NCBI GenBank assembly: GCA_019096065.1
Contig: JAGUCH010000002.1
Span: 8,258,501-8,322,500 of the forward strand
DNA from: Paracyclopina nana
Lineage: Eukaryota; Arthropoda; Copepoda; Cyclopoida; Cyclopettidae
Direction: 5' to 3'
Length of the DNA: 64,000 nt
Each line of letters opens with the position of its first letter. Position 1 is the first letter of the stretch. The notes under the pieces were generated by a model. The model had not been told where the DNA came from and did not search any database. It worked only from the letters and a program-made list of their open reading frames with translations. A program made the translations under genes and the position numbers. Of this stretch, positions 26,347 to 37,270 are shown piece after piece.

Positions 26347-27561
26347 CTATGGATACACCATTGGAGGGAACCCGTAGGGACTGCCGAGGCCGTACAAGGA
26401 GGCCAAATGAGGCGGCAGGGAGTGCATGGGGGGAAAGCCGAGGCCCGGATGCCCAGGGGCACCCGGTCTCGCCACGAACGAAGAGTAATAGCGAGCGGCA
26501 GCGGCCGCTGCCAAATCGGCTGCCGTAGTGGGAGGCGTGACTGAGGGTGTGGCCGCCATTTTGGCGGCTTGTGCTTGAAGTGCAGCCAGGGCAGAGGCTC
26601 CGCTTGAAAGGCTTGGACTGAGTAATGCCTGCGATTGCGCGGCCTGAAGAGCGGCCAGCGTAGGCGTGGTGGCTGCGCTGGTACTGGAGGGGGGCGTGGA
26701 CGCCGTTGACGTAGAGGTGTGCGTCCTCAGGTGGCCCATCAGGTCCTCGCTGCTGTTGAAGCGACGCCCGCAGAAATCTCCACCACTCATCCAATTGCAA
26801 ACGAAGGGCGAGGCCGATCCCGGTGAGGGAGCGGCAGAAGCAGCTGTTACTGAAGTTGTCGTGGGGGGCATACCTGGATGAGGTTGCAAAAAGTTCAAGA
26901 GGCCAAGCGAGGGAGGGACGCCCATGAGAAGGGCTGCCCGGGCCATGCCGGTGGGACAGCTGAAATCGGTGCACATGGCGTTGGTGCACGACGTTGGAGG
27001 ATGATGAGCCATGGAGAAAGGTGGCCTCGGAGCTCCGTAGTGCGCCAATCCGGGATACGGTCCGAAGGGGTGTCCCATGGCCCCTGGAACGGAGGTCGTT
27101 GGCGCCGTCATCGGAGAGGCGGTGGACGAGGAGACGGAAGACGCTGATGTGGACGAGGGCCTCCTTTCCGGAGTTTTCCTCTTCTCTGACGAAGCCAAGG
27201 GCTGGCTAATACGAAGTGCACTTTCCACTGCCGGCGATGATCTCGCCTGCTTGGCCAAGGGTGAGACGGATCCCTCTCCGCCACTCTCAGAGCGAGCTCT
27301 CTTGGGGGACAGCGTGGAGGACACGGACGAGGCTGAAGGAGACGGCTTGGACGTTTTGGCCAGAGCCGAGCCCATCATGTTGGACTCGATCTTGTTGCAC
27401 GCCTGGGTCAGCATGGCCAGGGGGCTGATTTTCGAGTCCACCTCGTGGGGGAGGGGCTGCACGTACTGGTTGGCCAAGTAGTGCTGCATCCTGGCTGAAG
27501 CCTCTGCGGCCGAGGTTGGGAAATCTGAATTTTGCTGAGGTCCGTTCTCGAGGACGACCAT
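26347..27561 (-). CDS. noc/elB: Noc/Elbow (NET family) zinc-finger protein, single coding exon
   Basis: A 404-residue intronless coding frame. The start MVVLENG matches the conserved opening of the family, and the Kozak context is good (G at -3 and +4). Family hallmarks occur in order: the SPLAMLTQACNKIE motif (residues about 46-59), which corresponds to the Sp-type SPLALLAQTCSQIG box; a long Ser/Pro-rich region with KRAR; a Cys cluster (CTNAMCTDFSC, about 197) in the place of the Buttonhead-like box; one C2H2 finger of the unusual type C-x8-C (CNWMSGGDFC, about 256) ending HLRTH; then Ala-rich and Pro/Gly/Tyr-rich segments ending FPPMVYP. NET proteins are nuclear co-repressors acting in appendage, eye and tracheal development. 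The Groucho-binding FKPY tetrapeptide is absent; HPFGPY (about 166) is the nearest. Which insect paralogue it matches cannot be told from sequence alone. Confidence 0.92.
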   Translation of the reverse strand: MVVLENGPQQNSDFPTSAAEASARMQHYLANQYVQPLPHEVDSKISPLAMLTQACNKIESNMMGSALAKTSKPSPSASSVSSTLSPKRARSESGGEGSVSPLAKQARSSPAVESALRISQPLASSEKRKTPERRPSSTSASSVSSSTASPMTAPTTSVPGAMGHPFGPYPGLAHYGAPRPPFSMAHHPPTSCTNAMCTDFSCPTGMARAALLMGVPPSLGLLNFLQPHPGMPPTTTSVTAASAAPSPGSASPFVCNWMSGGDFCGRRFNSSEDLMGHLRTHTSTSTASTPPSSTSAATTPTLAALQAAQSQALLSPSLSSGASALAALQAQAAKMAATPSVTPPTTAADLAAAAAARYYSSFVARPGAPGHPGLGFPPMHSLPPHLASLYGLGSPYGFPPMVYP

Positions 27562-30500
27562 AACTTTGGCTGCACGTGTGACCGCTTCGAGAGTCTAAAC
27601 TGAACTGGTGTCCTGAGCCGGGAGTTGGGCGCTCAACGACGACCGCGGCTGCGACCGCGAAGCGCACTTTGAGCGCGCCTGGCAGCCAGCCGCCCTGGAT
27701 GCGGTGGTGGTCCGAGCGCTAGGTTGGACGACCGGTTGCATCTTCCGTCATTGTCCGAAGCTCGCTGTCACAACAGCTTTACCGTACGTGGTGCGCATGC
27801 CCATTGCTTCAAGGGTGGGTGACAACGGTAGCCCCCCGCGGGGGAGGCTGTCAAGTGTCTTGTCCTCCGCGGCAAAGACCGATCGACGAGGACCCGGCTT
27901 CGGGAGCGACCCTGGCTGCTCGGAGCCCCCAGCTGAGGACCTGTCACGTTGGCATAGATCGATGACGATGCCTGATCGACGATGATTGGAAAAACGCCAT
28001 CCCCAAATGAATCGGCGATACATACAAGTCTTTTAATCATCAAGGACGCGCGCGTAGTCGTCAAATGAGATTTTGAGCATGCAAACTACTACGCAGTTCG
28101 TTTCTCATGGAGCTCTCCAGCGTGTTTAGAAACAAGACTCCGGACGGGGTAGATGATTGATTTGCGAGCGAGCTTCCTCGTTCGAACTTTAGCGATAATT
28201 GGAGTTTTAAAGACGACGATGATGTGTGAATTGAACGCCTACTTGATATTTTTGGCTGTGAGTGACAGCAATTTGCTGCTCCTCCCTGTTTTTGAGATAT
28301 CGGATTGTCACCGTGTTTGCACGCCATCTCGTCGTACGTTCTGATGAAACAGTTGTGTACAACTGTCAATCAATCCAAAATGAATATTTGATGGGATTTA
28401 ATTTGACGATTTACTACTGGCTGCACGATATAAAGCTTTTTAGCTCCTACGTGGCCTTCGTTCTGTTCACCCTTTCCCGAGCAAAGCAAAAAATAAATGA
28501 GAGGTGCAACTCTAATTGCTCATCATCTACCGAAGAGGCAAAGAAGCATTTTGCACGACCTCCAAAAGCCGTAAAAATTGTAATGATTTCGGAAAGGAAA
28601 TGAGTCATATAACGCAGCTTTTTTCCTCAGCTCCAGCCCATAAAACCAGTAACAAAGGATTTTTGGCAACATTTTGATCGCAATTTAGCGAGCAACTAAT
28701 GCTGCAATGAATTAATCTGATTCAATCCCCGTTCTCTTCTCATCTGCGTGACAGTTAGACACTTATCCTGTCCACTACTCCAGCTCTTGCTGCTAAGCTG
28801 TCTTGCCAGATTGGGAAAAAATAGGTGTGCATAATTGGGATTGTTGGTGAGCTAAGAGGATATTTCCAATCTCTTTTAATCTTGACATTTGGAAACTAAA
28901 GGGGCCCAGCAAACGGCCATCATTCTAGATAATTGACATTTTGTTTTCTTAACTGAATTTTTGCATCATTAGTAGCAATTCCGAATTGAACTCGTTTCCT
29001 GTCAACAGCAAGACACCAGCGTTTTTTGCGAGCTTTTTTAGAAGGGGTTCAAGAAGTGGCCAAGCTTTCAAGTTGTTATACATCGGCTCAAATTTAACGC
29101 TCGATCGATTTTTACACTTGAGAAGCTTTCTAAAGTTTTTCCCTGTCGGGACAACAAATGACCTTTGGGAAAGATTTTTATCAGCCAACTTAATTGCTTC
29201 AACTGTTCTCACGAGGCATCCCACAGTCGATATAAAAGCTGTGATAGGCATCTTTATTTGCTGCTCCCAGGTTGATTTGTGGTTAGTTGTACTAAAATTG
29301 GGGCCACCGACATTTTCAAAAATCTATTCAACACAATATAAAGAACAGTCCTAAACTTAAACTCTACAGAAAGTTTAAGAAGCGACCCTTTCATTTACTT
29401 TTTCTTAATAATGAAAATCACTAACCCGATTCACCATTGACTTCGCCAAGATAACAGCTTTCCACTTACCACAACAAATTTTACGATTTTCCTCTGATGC
29501 CGCGTCAATTTTTAAAGTCAATCAAGTTTACATCAAAAATGAAGAAATTGTGCACATATTGGAAATTGTCAAATTTAGGGGGTAGGGGGGTGGGAGGTGT
29601 AAACAAAAAAGAATTTGAAATATAAAATAATGATAATAATAATGCAGTATAATTACTTTTCAATATTTTCGAGCATAACATTAATTCAAATTTGCCTTAA
29701 AACCGAAGCTTCGAGCTGAAAAGCATGTTATGCAAATAAAAACAAAATAAATGCAGTGCGGATCAGGATTGTCCAAGTCTTCAGAAGATGGAGAGCCACG
29801 ACCATTTAAGTAAGTCGACTAGCATTTTTCTAACTTTTTGCACTTTTGCAAGTTCACACGGTCTAATGAACGGTCATTTGCACATAGCTGTCATTCTCTT
29901 TGTCAAACTGGAGAAATTCTTCATGAAACTCGAACGAATTCCTCGGATTTGCATCACTTCCTTCAAAAGAAGACAGACTCACTGCTGCTGAAAGATAATG
30001 GATTTTTGCTCCTCCAAGTCCCAGTAAATGTTAATGGTAAGTTGTTGGTAATGATTATGATGATTTTGAGACGCCGCACCAACCTTTTGAAATCCGAATC
30101 ACTTTTCGAGCTGTGGCATTAATGGCTACTTTGGCTCAAATGACTAATGTTTCGCCGGACCCTTTTCACCTGCTCATATACAATTCCGTTGTGGTGGTGC
30201 AACATTGGGAATGGTAGAGCAACTTTTTAAGAGCTTTTTCTCCTAGAATTACCACGTTCTTCGTCCTGCAAACGAATCCGTTGATCACCCTTAACCAACT
30301 CAGCTGCTGATTAGCCACGGTGGAAACTGAGAGTGTACACACAGTGTATTTGTGACTTTGAATAATGACTGTTGCGGGCTATTGGCGGCTAAAGGGGAGA
30401 AGTTATTGATTGATCGCCCGCTATTGAGGGATGTTGCGGTCAGCTTGGTCTAATCGAGCCGATAGTCTCAATCATCTGAGAAGAAAGAAACCCTTTGCGC

Positions 30501-31805
30501 CATAATGATCATCGTCGCGCGCGGTATGCAAAAGTGATCGATGTGGCTGAATGCCTTCGGCCATTATCAATGGCTTTCCGCTCATTTAAAAATGATTAAG
30601 CTGCGCGAGCGAGCAGCGCATTGATGACTTGGCTCTGGCCCTCCTTTTTTCGCAATCGTGGAAAAGGCCGTCGTGGGGATCAGATAAAATCCGCTCAAGC
30701 CCAGCAGGAGGTCGAATTTAGCCAGCCAGGGTCTAAATCATCCGTCTCTGACAGGTTTACTATATGGGCGGATAACATATTATGACGACGGTCAACGTTA
30801 TTGAAACGATCCTTAGCTCATTTCTGTCCCCTTGCCAGCAGCAGCAGCCAGCGAGCAAGATCATCAATCGTCGTCACCATCCATCTTCGGACACTTGGCG
30901 AACAAACAACCAAACTTCGCCCATAAACAAGACCATTTCACGGATTAAAACTTTGCTGTTCAATGCTTCGACCGAAACTTGAGATAAGTCAACACTTTTA
31001 TTATGCCAGCTTACGAAAGTGCCCGTGTTTACCCGGACGAGGTTCACGGGTGAAAATCGCGAAATGCGATCAGATTACAACTTATTTGATTTTTCCACCG
31101 CCTTCCTAGTAGCAATTGGAGATTTGTGTAAACTATCCCACTTTTGCATTAGGGTCTTTTGTTAGCAGTTTTTGCGTGCTTTTTCATTGCATAGCTGCAC
31201 AGGTTTTTTCCATTTTCAGCGAATGCTGTCAAAAACCAGCGACAGTGCTTTATTTCATTTAGTCAAATGGCTTTCGCACGTATCGCGATCGCGATCAAAA
31301 AACGCTTACTGCCTAGATTGCGTTACTATTTGAACTGCTGTTTACAGCACATCTTGTCACAACATTTTTTGCCGACAAAAATGGCGACTATTAAATCGAT
31401 TTTTGAGCTGTCATCGGCTTCTCTCGCGGTCCTTCAAGACTGGACAAATTTTGGCTGGTAAAAGTCGAGCCGATCCCTCATTCATTACCAGCGTAATTCC
31501 TTTTATATGACGCCAACTCACAAATGGCGCTCAATTGCTCCTTGGTAGAATTACGAGTGGATTTCGCCTGGGCTGCAAAATAATGATAAAGTCGTGTTTA
31601 GGCACAGACCCATAACGATACTAAACCTCTTTGAGCAATAACGCTTCTTGATTTGATGGGGTCAACATCGACCGTAAAATAAGAATAATTCGCTCTAAAG
31701 TCAGGATCTGCTATTGATAATGCAGAAAATACGAAGACGATAAGAAAATCTGGTAGAGTTGATAAGGAAAATTGAACAGCTGCTATTTTTTTTTTTGCGA
31801 AAAAC
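27562..31805. other. Intergenic region between the divergent Noc/Elbow genes, left part
   Basis: The proximal part must hold the promoter and 5' UTR of the minus-strand Noc/Elbow gene. No TATA box was identified. A minus-strand frame at 29251-28949 looks somewhat protein-like but has no recognised domain. A G-rich tract at about 29577-29600 could form a quadruplex. Otherwise the region is AT-rich with TGACA motifs and no supported gene. Confidence 0.45.
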
Positions 31806-31813
31806 ATGGCTAT

Positions 31814-31967
31814 AGCCCGGTTCCATCAAGGAAAATCAGCATAGTCAAGAAACGTAACTTGACTTTTTAGCATAGTCAGGTCACAGCTAGCTCGCGCGCT
31901 CAGCTCGACCTGACTTAATTGGTTTACCGTACTGCACTATGCTGATATCATGTGTTGGAACCGGGCT
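31814..31967. mobile_element. Foldback MITE family A copy A3, in the RING gene
   Basis: A 154-bp copy in the opposite orientation to A1, with the right-hand TIR intact and one difference in the left TIR. It sits three codons into the RING reading frame. No 3-bp duplication is visible (TAT before, CTT after), so the site has changed since insertion or the insertion was atypical. Confidence 0.85.
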
Positions 31968-32104
31968 CTTGTCTTACTTGCACTTAATCTTCGGACTGTT
32001 CGCTGCTGTATTGGCTTTCAACATTAACTCACTCATTCGGACATTAGTATCTTGGCTATTTGAGTGGACAGTGTCATTTTCAGGCTGGCTGCTAAGCTCA
32101 ATAA

Positions 32105-32256
32105 TGTTCTGTTCATCTACAAACTTCTTAAGGAATCGGAACGCGAAATTCCTTTGCGCAAAGGAGTTCTCAGTACATAAACTAGCTGCGTAGAGTTGTC
32201 ATTCTGCATTGTTTCGTCATTATGCATTCCTTAAGGAACGGTAGATGAACAGAGTA
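32105..32256. mobile_element. MITE family C copy C2, in the RING gene
   Basis: A 152-bp element with ends TGTTCTGTTCATCTAC / GTAGATGAACAGAGTA, flanked by TAA on both sides (32102-32104 and 32257-32259). It matches copy C1 at 9193 almost throughout. The TAA duplication and the CTGTTCAT ends link it to family B. It introduces a stop in the RING frame. Confidence 0.83.
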
Positions 32257-32789
32257 TAAGTGCAATAATTTTTTCATCACTGGAATTGCTGATTGCATTT
32301 GTTGCGATGGTATTTAACTATTCACCTAGCTTAATAGGCCTACTTGGTCTAAGCTTAATTATTGCTTGCTCTCAAAAGCTGACGAAGGTCATTGAAACTT
32401 TGGATGAACTTATCAAAAAAGTGAATGAGGCGAAAAGAGCCCAAGAGCGTCTAGATACATCTGTTCCCTCAGTGATTGCAAGAGTAAACGAAGTGGAAGA
32501 AGCATCAATGAATGACCTAGCTGCAATCAAGCTGCAAATGGGCGACATTTGTGACCTGCTCAAAGCTTCAATGCACGAAAGCTCAAGATCAACACCTGAT
32601 ACATCAACTCCTAATTGTTTAGTTTGTATGGAATGTCCTGTCGAGTTCCTGATACAGCCTTGCAATCATTTGTGCCTGTGTGAGAGCTGTAGCTCCAGAC
32701 TACAAAATCAAACATGTCCCATATGTAGATCTCAGGTGCACAATATCATCAAAGTTTACTTGTCTGTGCAGCTGTGGGAGAATAAATGA

Positions 32790-35711
32790 TGCCAGCTTGC
32801 TACAGAGCAGAAATGCCAGAAATAGTACGTGGAGCGTTGCTTGACCGAAAAATATTGAAACTGTCACGAAATGGCATGTAGAGATTCTCACGCAATCTCA
32901 TTTACCAAAGTGACGGATGATGTGGCCAAAAATTTTACTATGATCAAAGGGGGGCATGCATGTCAAACTTTTTCTGCGTTTCACATATTTAGTGTGCGCA
33001 TGTATCCCACAAAAATCAGGGGTTTTTCAACGAGCACAAAAAGGCGGCTTTGAAGCGGCAGCAGCCCGGCATAAAAAGCATTTCAGACAATAAATCAAGT
33101 CCTTTTCATGCTGCTGTAATAATAATGCATGGTAGCAGCTAGGGAAAACAATGCCGGATTATTATTTTCGGCTCTCCATCAATCACAAATCCTTTGAGGA
33201 GAATAATTCTCGCTTTTTGCCCCAACGACATTGTAGTAAGCGCGCGTAGGTCGCTGGGACACGACAAAAAATCGGTACATTTCGTGATTATTGCCAATAG
33301 CACACAACAAAAGCACATTGTGCTCGAGCATGATTATGATTATTGTACTACCACTACTGCGAGGAGGCGAGTACATGACTGAAAGTGTCTGTCTGTCAAA
33401 ATGCCAGCGTGTCAAACTGTCAAAGATTAACAGTTGGAAGTCCCTTTGATTGATTGTTGTTGGGAAAAGGTTTCCCATATCATCATCAAACGTAGCTTTT
33501 TTTTTCTTTGTTTCTAGCTGTTTCATCCAATGATGTCATGTAGTGGAGTGATAACATCAGCCAATCCCCTTTCAGGACTTTGGATCAAACGCTTTGACAG
33601 AGGGTGATGGATGTGTCAACATCTCTTGACAGTGATGGCTGATGATTGTGTGAGATCTGTGTTGCCACATGTGAATCATCGGCGGCAGCACAGCACTGAC
33701 GGGGATGTGTGAAAGCCAATACTAACCGCGACAGTTGTTGGCCAGGCCACTATTTTCGCATCATCCGATAGAAATTGCGTTTTGAGGGCAAAAACGTGCT
33801 GGTGGCAAATTGGTTGTGTATTTTTGGCCATTGTTCATTTGGGGGCCCGGATGTTTGTGTCAGTATGCTAATTGAACTTGACATTTTTTTACTCTCAATT
33901 TAGTTGTTGAAAGTTCAGATCAATGGAAGAGTTAAGATTCAGCCTGCGCATCAGGCTGCACTTAGCAGTTCTTTAAGAAGATTTTTATCTGTCGTTCCCT
34001 TTTTGCTTTGATGTTTTTTTTTCAAGTACACAAGGATTTTTCGAGTGGCAGATCAGATTATTTGTGCGCTAACAAAATGTGACAGTTTTTGTTGCTTATC
34101 AGCAAAATCATCTCGAGTCCCTCTAACTTGCACTCTGCTCTGTCCAATTAATCGGACTTGCCCTCAATATTGAGATGATCATGGCAAAAAATATAGACTT
34201 TATAAAGCATAGAATGCTCGCAATATGTATTGAGATTGCATCAGACCTGTCAGACAATGTGATGTTCTCCGAATCTAGCGGACAACTGTATGACCAACAA
34301 AAGTATGCTTTCAGGCCTAATTTTCATTGATTTTCATTGATTCGAATGCCTCTATCGGAAATTGTGCTGGCCCTATCTCAAAAAAATCTACTTTGAATGC
34401 TTTATTGATGTGGTATGTCGTATGCGCAGTGGCCAATTATGCGTAAAAAATATTTGAAGGATTACGGGAGTTGGAGTCGTCCGGAGATTGGAAATGTGTT
34501 GCTGTATATTCGATCTTTTGGCATTTAGCATTACGAAAATGATGCATGAGCATTGCAAACGACGACTAACGCATTTTGTAGCCGCTGCTCCTGTCAACCC
34601 TGGAGGCGACAGCCGCGTTAATTCGAAAATCTCCGAGGTCTTCAATCAATCTTTAGACAGAGATGGATCTCATGCTCAGATAACTTCACTTTCACAGACA
34701 CATCAGTTCAAACACTTAACACGCTTCAAAAGACACTGATGCCAAAATCGGGTTTCCCTATACTGTAGGTAGTCAGAGGAGCTTATCAATGGTCTCGGTC
34801 ACTGCATTTTCCCGTGGCATTTTTCGTTGCATGCAAAACGAAGTTTACCGCGAGAGGCGAAGAAAAAATTGCTGCAGCTCGAGCGAAAGGGGAATTCGAT
34901 GTCAGTCTGATTTGTTGATTGAGGCACAAACAGCTCCGTGATTGACTGACTGACGACTGACAAGGAGCAGCTTCAAGGCACGTGAGGTCTGGGCTTAGAA
35001 AACTTCTTGCTAAATCCGAAGCCTTCTTTGACAGAGAATCCAAAGGTAGATCGAAGGTAGCCGCGTGAAGAAGTAGGCCACTAAAGAAGTGCATTATTGT
35101 TCGGACAGACAACAGATTTGGATAGCAAATATAGCACGGTTTTGTGACATACCATGTCATAAATCTTTGAAATGCGTAGCCGAGGTCCTATCATCGCGCA
35201 ATCCCATCTTCCTCGGGCTTTTCGATTGTGTCGATTGCAAATAAATAAGCCAGGACTGAAGTCACATAAATCTCTATTTTTGAAGCGAAGTGCATCATCC
35301 TCTTAGTCCGGTTTTTAAGGCTGTATCATGTGCAATGAAATGGGGCAGAAACCAGAAAATGCTCAATGCATGCGATCAATTAGGGGCGTCTGAGAGCGGC
35401 TGCAGATCAAAGTTAGTCTGGATCCGTTGCTTGGCAGATTTGAGTGACAGGTGATAAAGCGATGACAGCGACGACTCACACATGAGTACTACTTCTACAA
35501 CATTTTCTGCAGTCAAAGTAGTAGAACCGGGCCTTGCGCGGCCAAGCCCCGATCAAATTGCGTTTTACGTGCAAGCGCGGCAAGCTTGCAGAGAAGAAGC
35601 CTAGGGGCGCAACACCATCACACCGACGATGAAGGCTTTAAAGCAGTAGTGACTCTCGCAGCGTGATCGTGGCCAAACACGTACTGCAGCAAGGATTATG
35701 TAGCAAAGACC
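32790..35711. other. Intergenic region upstream of the plus-strand Noc/Elbow gene
   Basis: No supported gene. The part near 35.5-35.7 kb should hold the promoter and 5' UTR of the gene starting at 35712. There are dense TGTCA motifs at 33.38-33.66 kb, for example GTGTCAAACTGTCAAAG. Confidence 0.45.
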
Positions 35712-37237
35712 ATGGTCATCCTAGACCCAGGAGCAGCAGCCTCTCCGCAAGCCAAAGCCATGTTAGCAGCCTCGGTCTCCAATGGTGCCGGACCCTACAT
35801 CAATCCGGACGACATTCTCAGCCCACTCTCGCATCCAGAGGTGAATTCTTGCTAACAATAGCGCCGCGTAGAGCCCAGGTCAGAGGCCAGAGCAAATAAA
35901 AGCGCATGATTTGCAGCATTTGACACCCTATTGTTATACGGGGAGGAAGGCTGAGCTGACTCGGCCAAAGTGTACTGCAAAATTCCACTAGAATAATGCT
36001 GCTGCATGATAGTAATTTGGTATTAGGAGCCAAATAATCTTGCGCGAGGAGGATGAAGAACGCGGCGGCGGCTGACATTTTGACAGTGACACCCCTGGAT
36101 GATTATGAAAAATCCTGTCAATTCTACTTTCAGATGGATCCAAAGTCAAGCCCGCTGGCAATGCTGGCTAAAACCTGCAGCCAAATCGGAGCGGATCCGG
36201 GCACTTCAATCAAGCCCTCAACGGGCAAAAAAACTGCCTCCAGCGGCACTCCGGAGTCGCACCAACACCATTTTAGCAATAGCAGAAATGCCACGCCCAC
36301 GGCCTCGTCCGAGAGCAAGAACAAGACCGAGTCGCCCAAGCATCACGAGAGCAGCTCCAGTGGAGGCTCGAGATCAAGATCTTCATCGACAGAAATCCGA
36401 GTGACAGACACGGTGCACAGTGGCAGTAAAAGTGCGAGGAAATCTCCGCTGAAAAGTGATAAGACGCCCACTCCAACAGTGAGGAGTGGCATGGAAATCA
36501 TGGGAGCCCACCCCACGCTCAGGGCAGTGCCTCCATATTCCACAAGCTCAAGCAGCTTGCCAAGTAATAACCCTTTCTTGGCCAGTTTTGCTCCATCCGT
36601 CGTTGATTCCGGAGTCTGCCGTGATCCTCTGTGCAGAGACCCACTGTGCCCCACAGCTTTAAGAAATCAGCAGCAATTATTGAACCCTTACACAAGTCTG
36701 TTGGCCTCTCCTCACTACAGAGAGGCGATGCTAGCGTACCAAAGGATGGCCATGGCAATGGCCACAGCTCCTCCAGGATCAGCCGGGGGAGCGTTGCCCT
36801 ATGTGTGCAATTGGGTCGCAGGTAAAAATCAAAAGCTCTCACGAAAATATTCTGAAGTAATCACATTTTTTGTGCCTACAGGTTCCGACTACTGTGGCCG
36901 AAGGTTCGCCAACTCTGAAGAGCTCCTCGTCCACGTCAAGACCCACACCAGTTACTCCGCAGCTGCTGCGTCAGATCCCAGAGCTTTGCTGCTCTCCTCA
37001 TTGCCTACAACTACGGCATCCTCAACTCCTTCTCCCAGATTCCACCCGTATTCGAGGCCGCCTGGTGGTGCGTCGTCGTCGGCTGCCGCAGTAGCAGCGG
37101 CTGCTGCTGCTGCCATGAGCTCTGGCCCATCACTACCCCCTCCAGGTTCGCCAGGTTCCCTGTCCCTGGCAGCTCTAGCGTCCAACCCCTACGCGTCCCT
37201 CTACACCTCCCTGTTCTCCCGACCTCCCCTATTTTGA
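35712..37237 (+). CDS. noc/elB: Noc/Elbow (NET family) zinc-finger protein, three coding exons
   Basis: The exons are 35712-35840, 36134-36821 and 36882-37237, giving 1,173 nt and 390 residues. Exon 1 encodes MVILDPGAAAS and YINPDDILSPLSHPE, matching the family N terminus (MVVLE, then Y-L-x-P), and it ends in phase 0 at GAG|GTGAAT. Exon 2 opens at CTTTCAG|ATGGATCC with the SPLAMLAKTCSQIGAD box (residues about 49-64). It continues through a Ser/Lys-rich region and the CRDPLCRDPLCP Buttonhead-like box (about 204). The single finger (CNWVAGSDYC then HVKTH) is split by a 60-nt intron between its first two cysteines. The C terminus is Ala/Pro/Ser-rich. It is a nuclear transcriptional regulator by family. 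No FKPY Groucho motif is visible. It is the divergently transcribed paralogue of the gene at 26347-27561, which lacks both introns. Confidence 0.93.
36822..36881 (+). other. 60-nt stop-free intron inside the zinc finger
   Basis: Starts G|GTAAAA and ends CCTACAG|G. It is exactly 20 codons long and has no stop in the gene's frame, so both spliced and retained forms stay open. The paralogue reads CNWMSGGDFC without an insertion at this point, which shows that the stretch is an intron rather than coding. Confidence 0.9.
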
Positions 37238-37264
37238 GATGAGATTCATTCTTGTTGTTGAGAT

Positions 37265-37270
37265 AATAAA
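37265..37270 (+). promoter_or_regulatory. Polyadenylation signal candidate of the plus-strand Noc/Elbow gene
   Basis: AATAAA 28 bases after the TGA stop. Use of this site would leave a very short 3' UTR. More distal sites are possible. Confidence 0.45.

Larger units (their letters stand above)
31806..32789 (+). pseudogene. RNF26-like membrane RING E3 ligase gene, split by two MITEs
   Basis: The frame begins ATGGCTAT at 31806 (AAC before, G after the ATG: good context), is interrupted by a family A MITE at 31814-31967, resumes CTTGTCTTACTTG, is interrupted by a family C MITE at 32105-32256 with TAA duplication, and continues to TGA at 32787-32789. Leaving out both insertions and one TAA copy, the three segments stay in one frame with no stop: 225 codons, no intron. 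The product would have several hydrophobic N-terminal segments, a short coiled-coil-like region (VIETLDELIKKVNEAKRA) and a C-terminal C3HC4 RING (about 32615-32727: CLVC, PCNHLCLC, ESC, CPIC) ending in HNIIKVYL. The layout and the -VYL end resemble RNF26, an ER membrane ubiquitin ligase. As it stands the original start cannot read through. An ATG inside the first MITE (31939) or downstream starts could still give partial products, or the MITEs could be spliced, so loss of function is likely but not proven. Confidence 0.75.

Noticed and set aside
28949-29251. Minus-strand frame of 100 codons with protein-like composition (SVKFEPMYNNLKAWPLLEPLLKKL)
   Set aside because: No recognised domain, no splice sites or start context that extend it, and a 122-codon frame lies on the opposite strand. 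It could be an old transposon or gene fragment, but I cannot support it.
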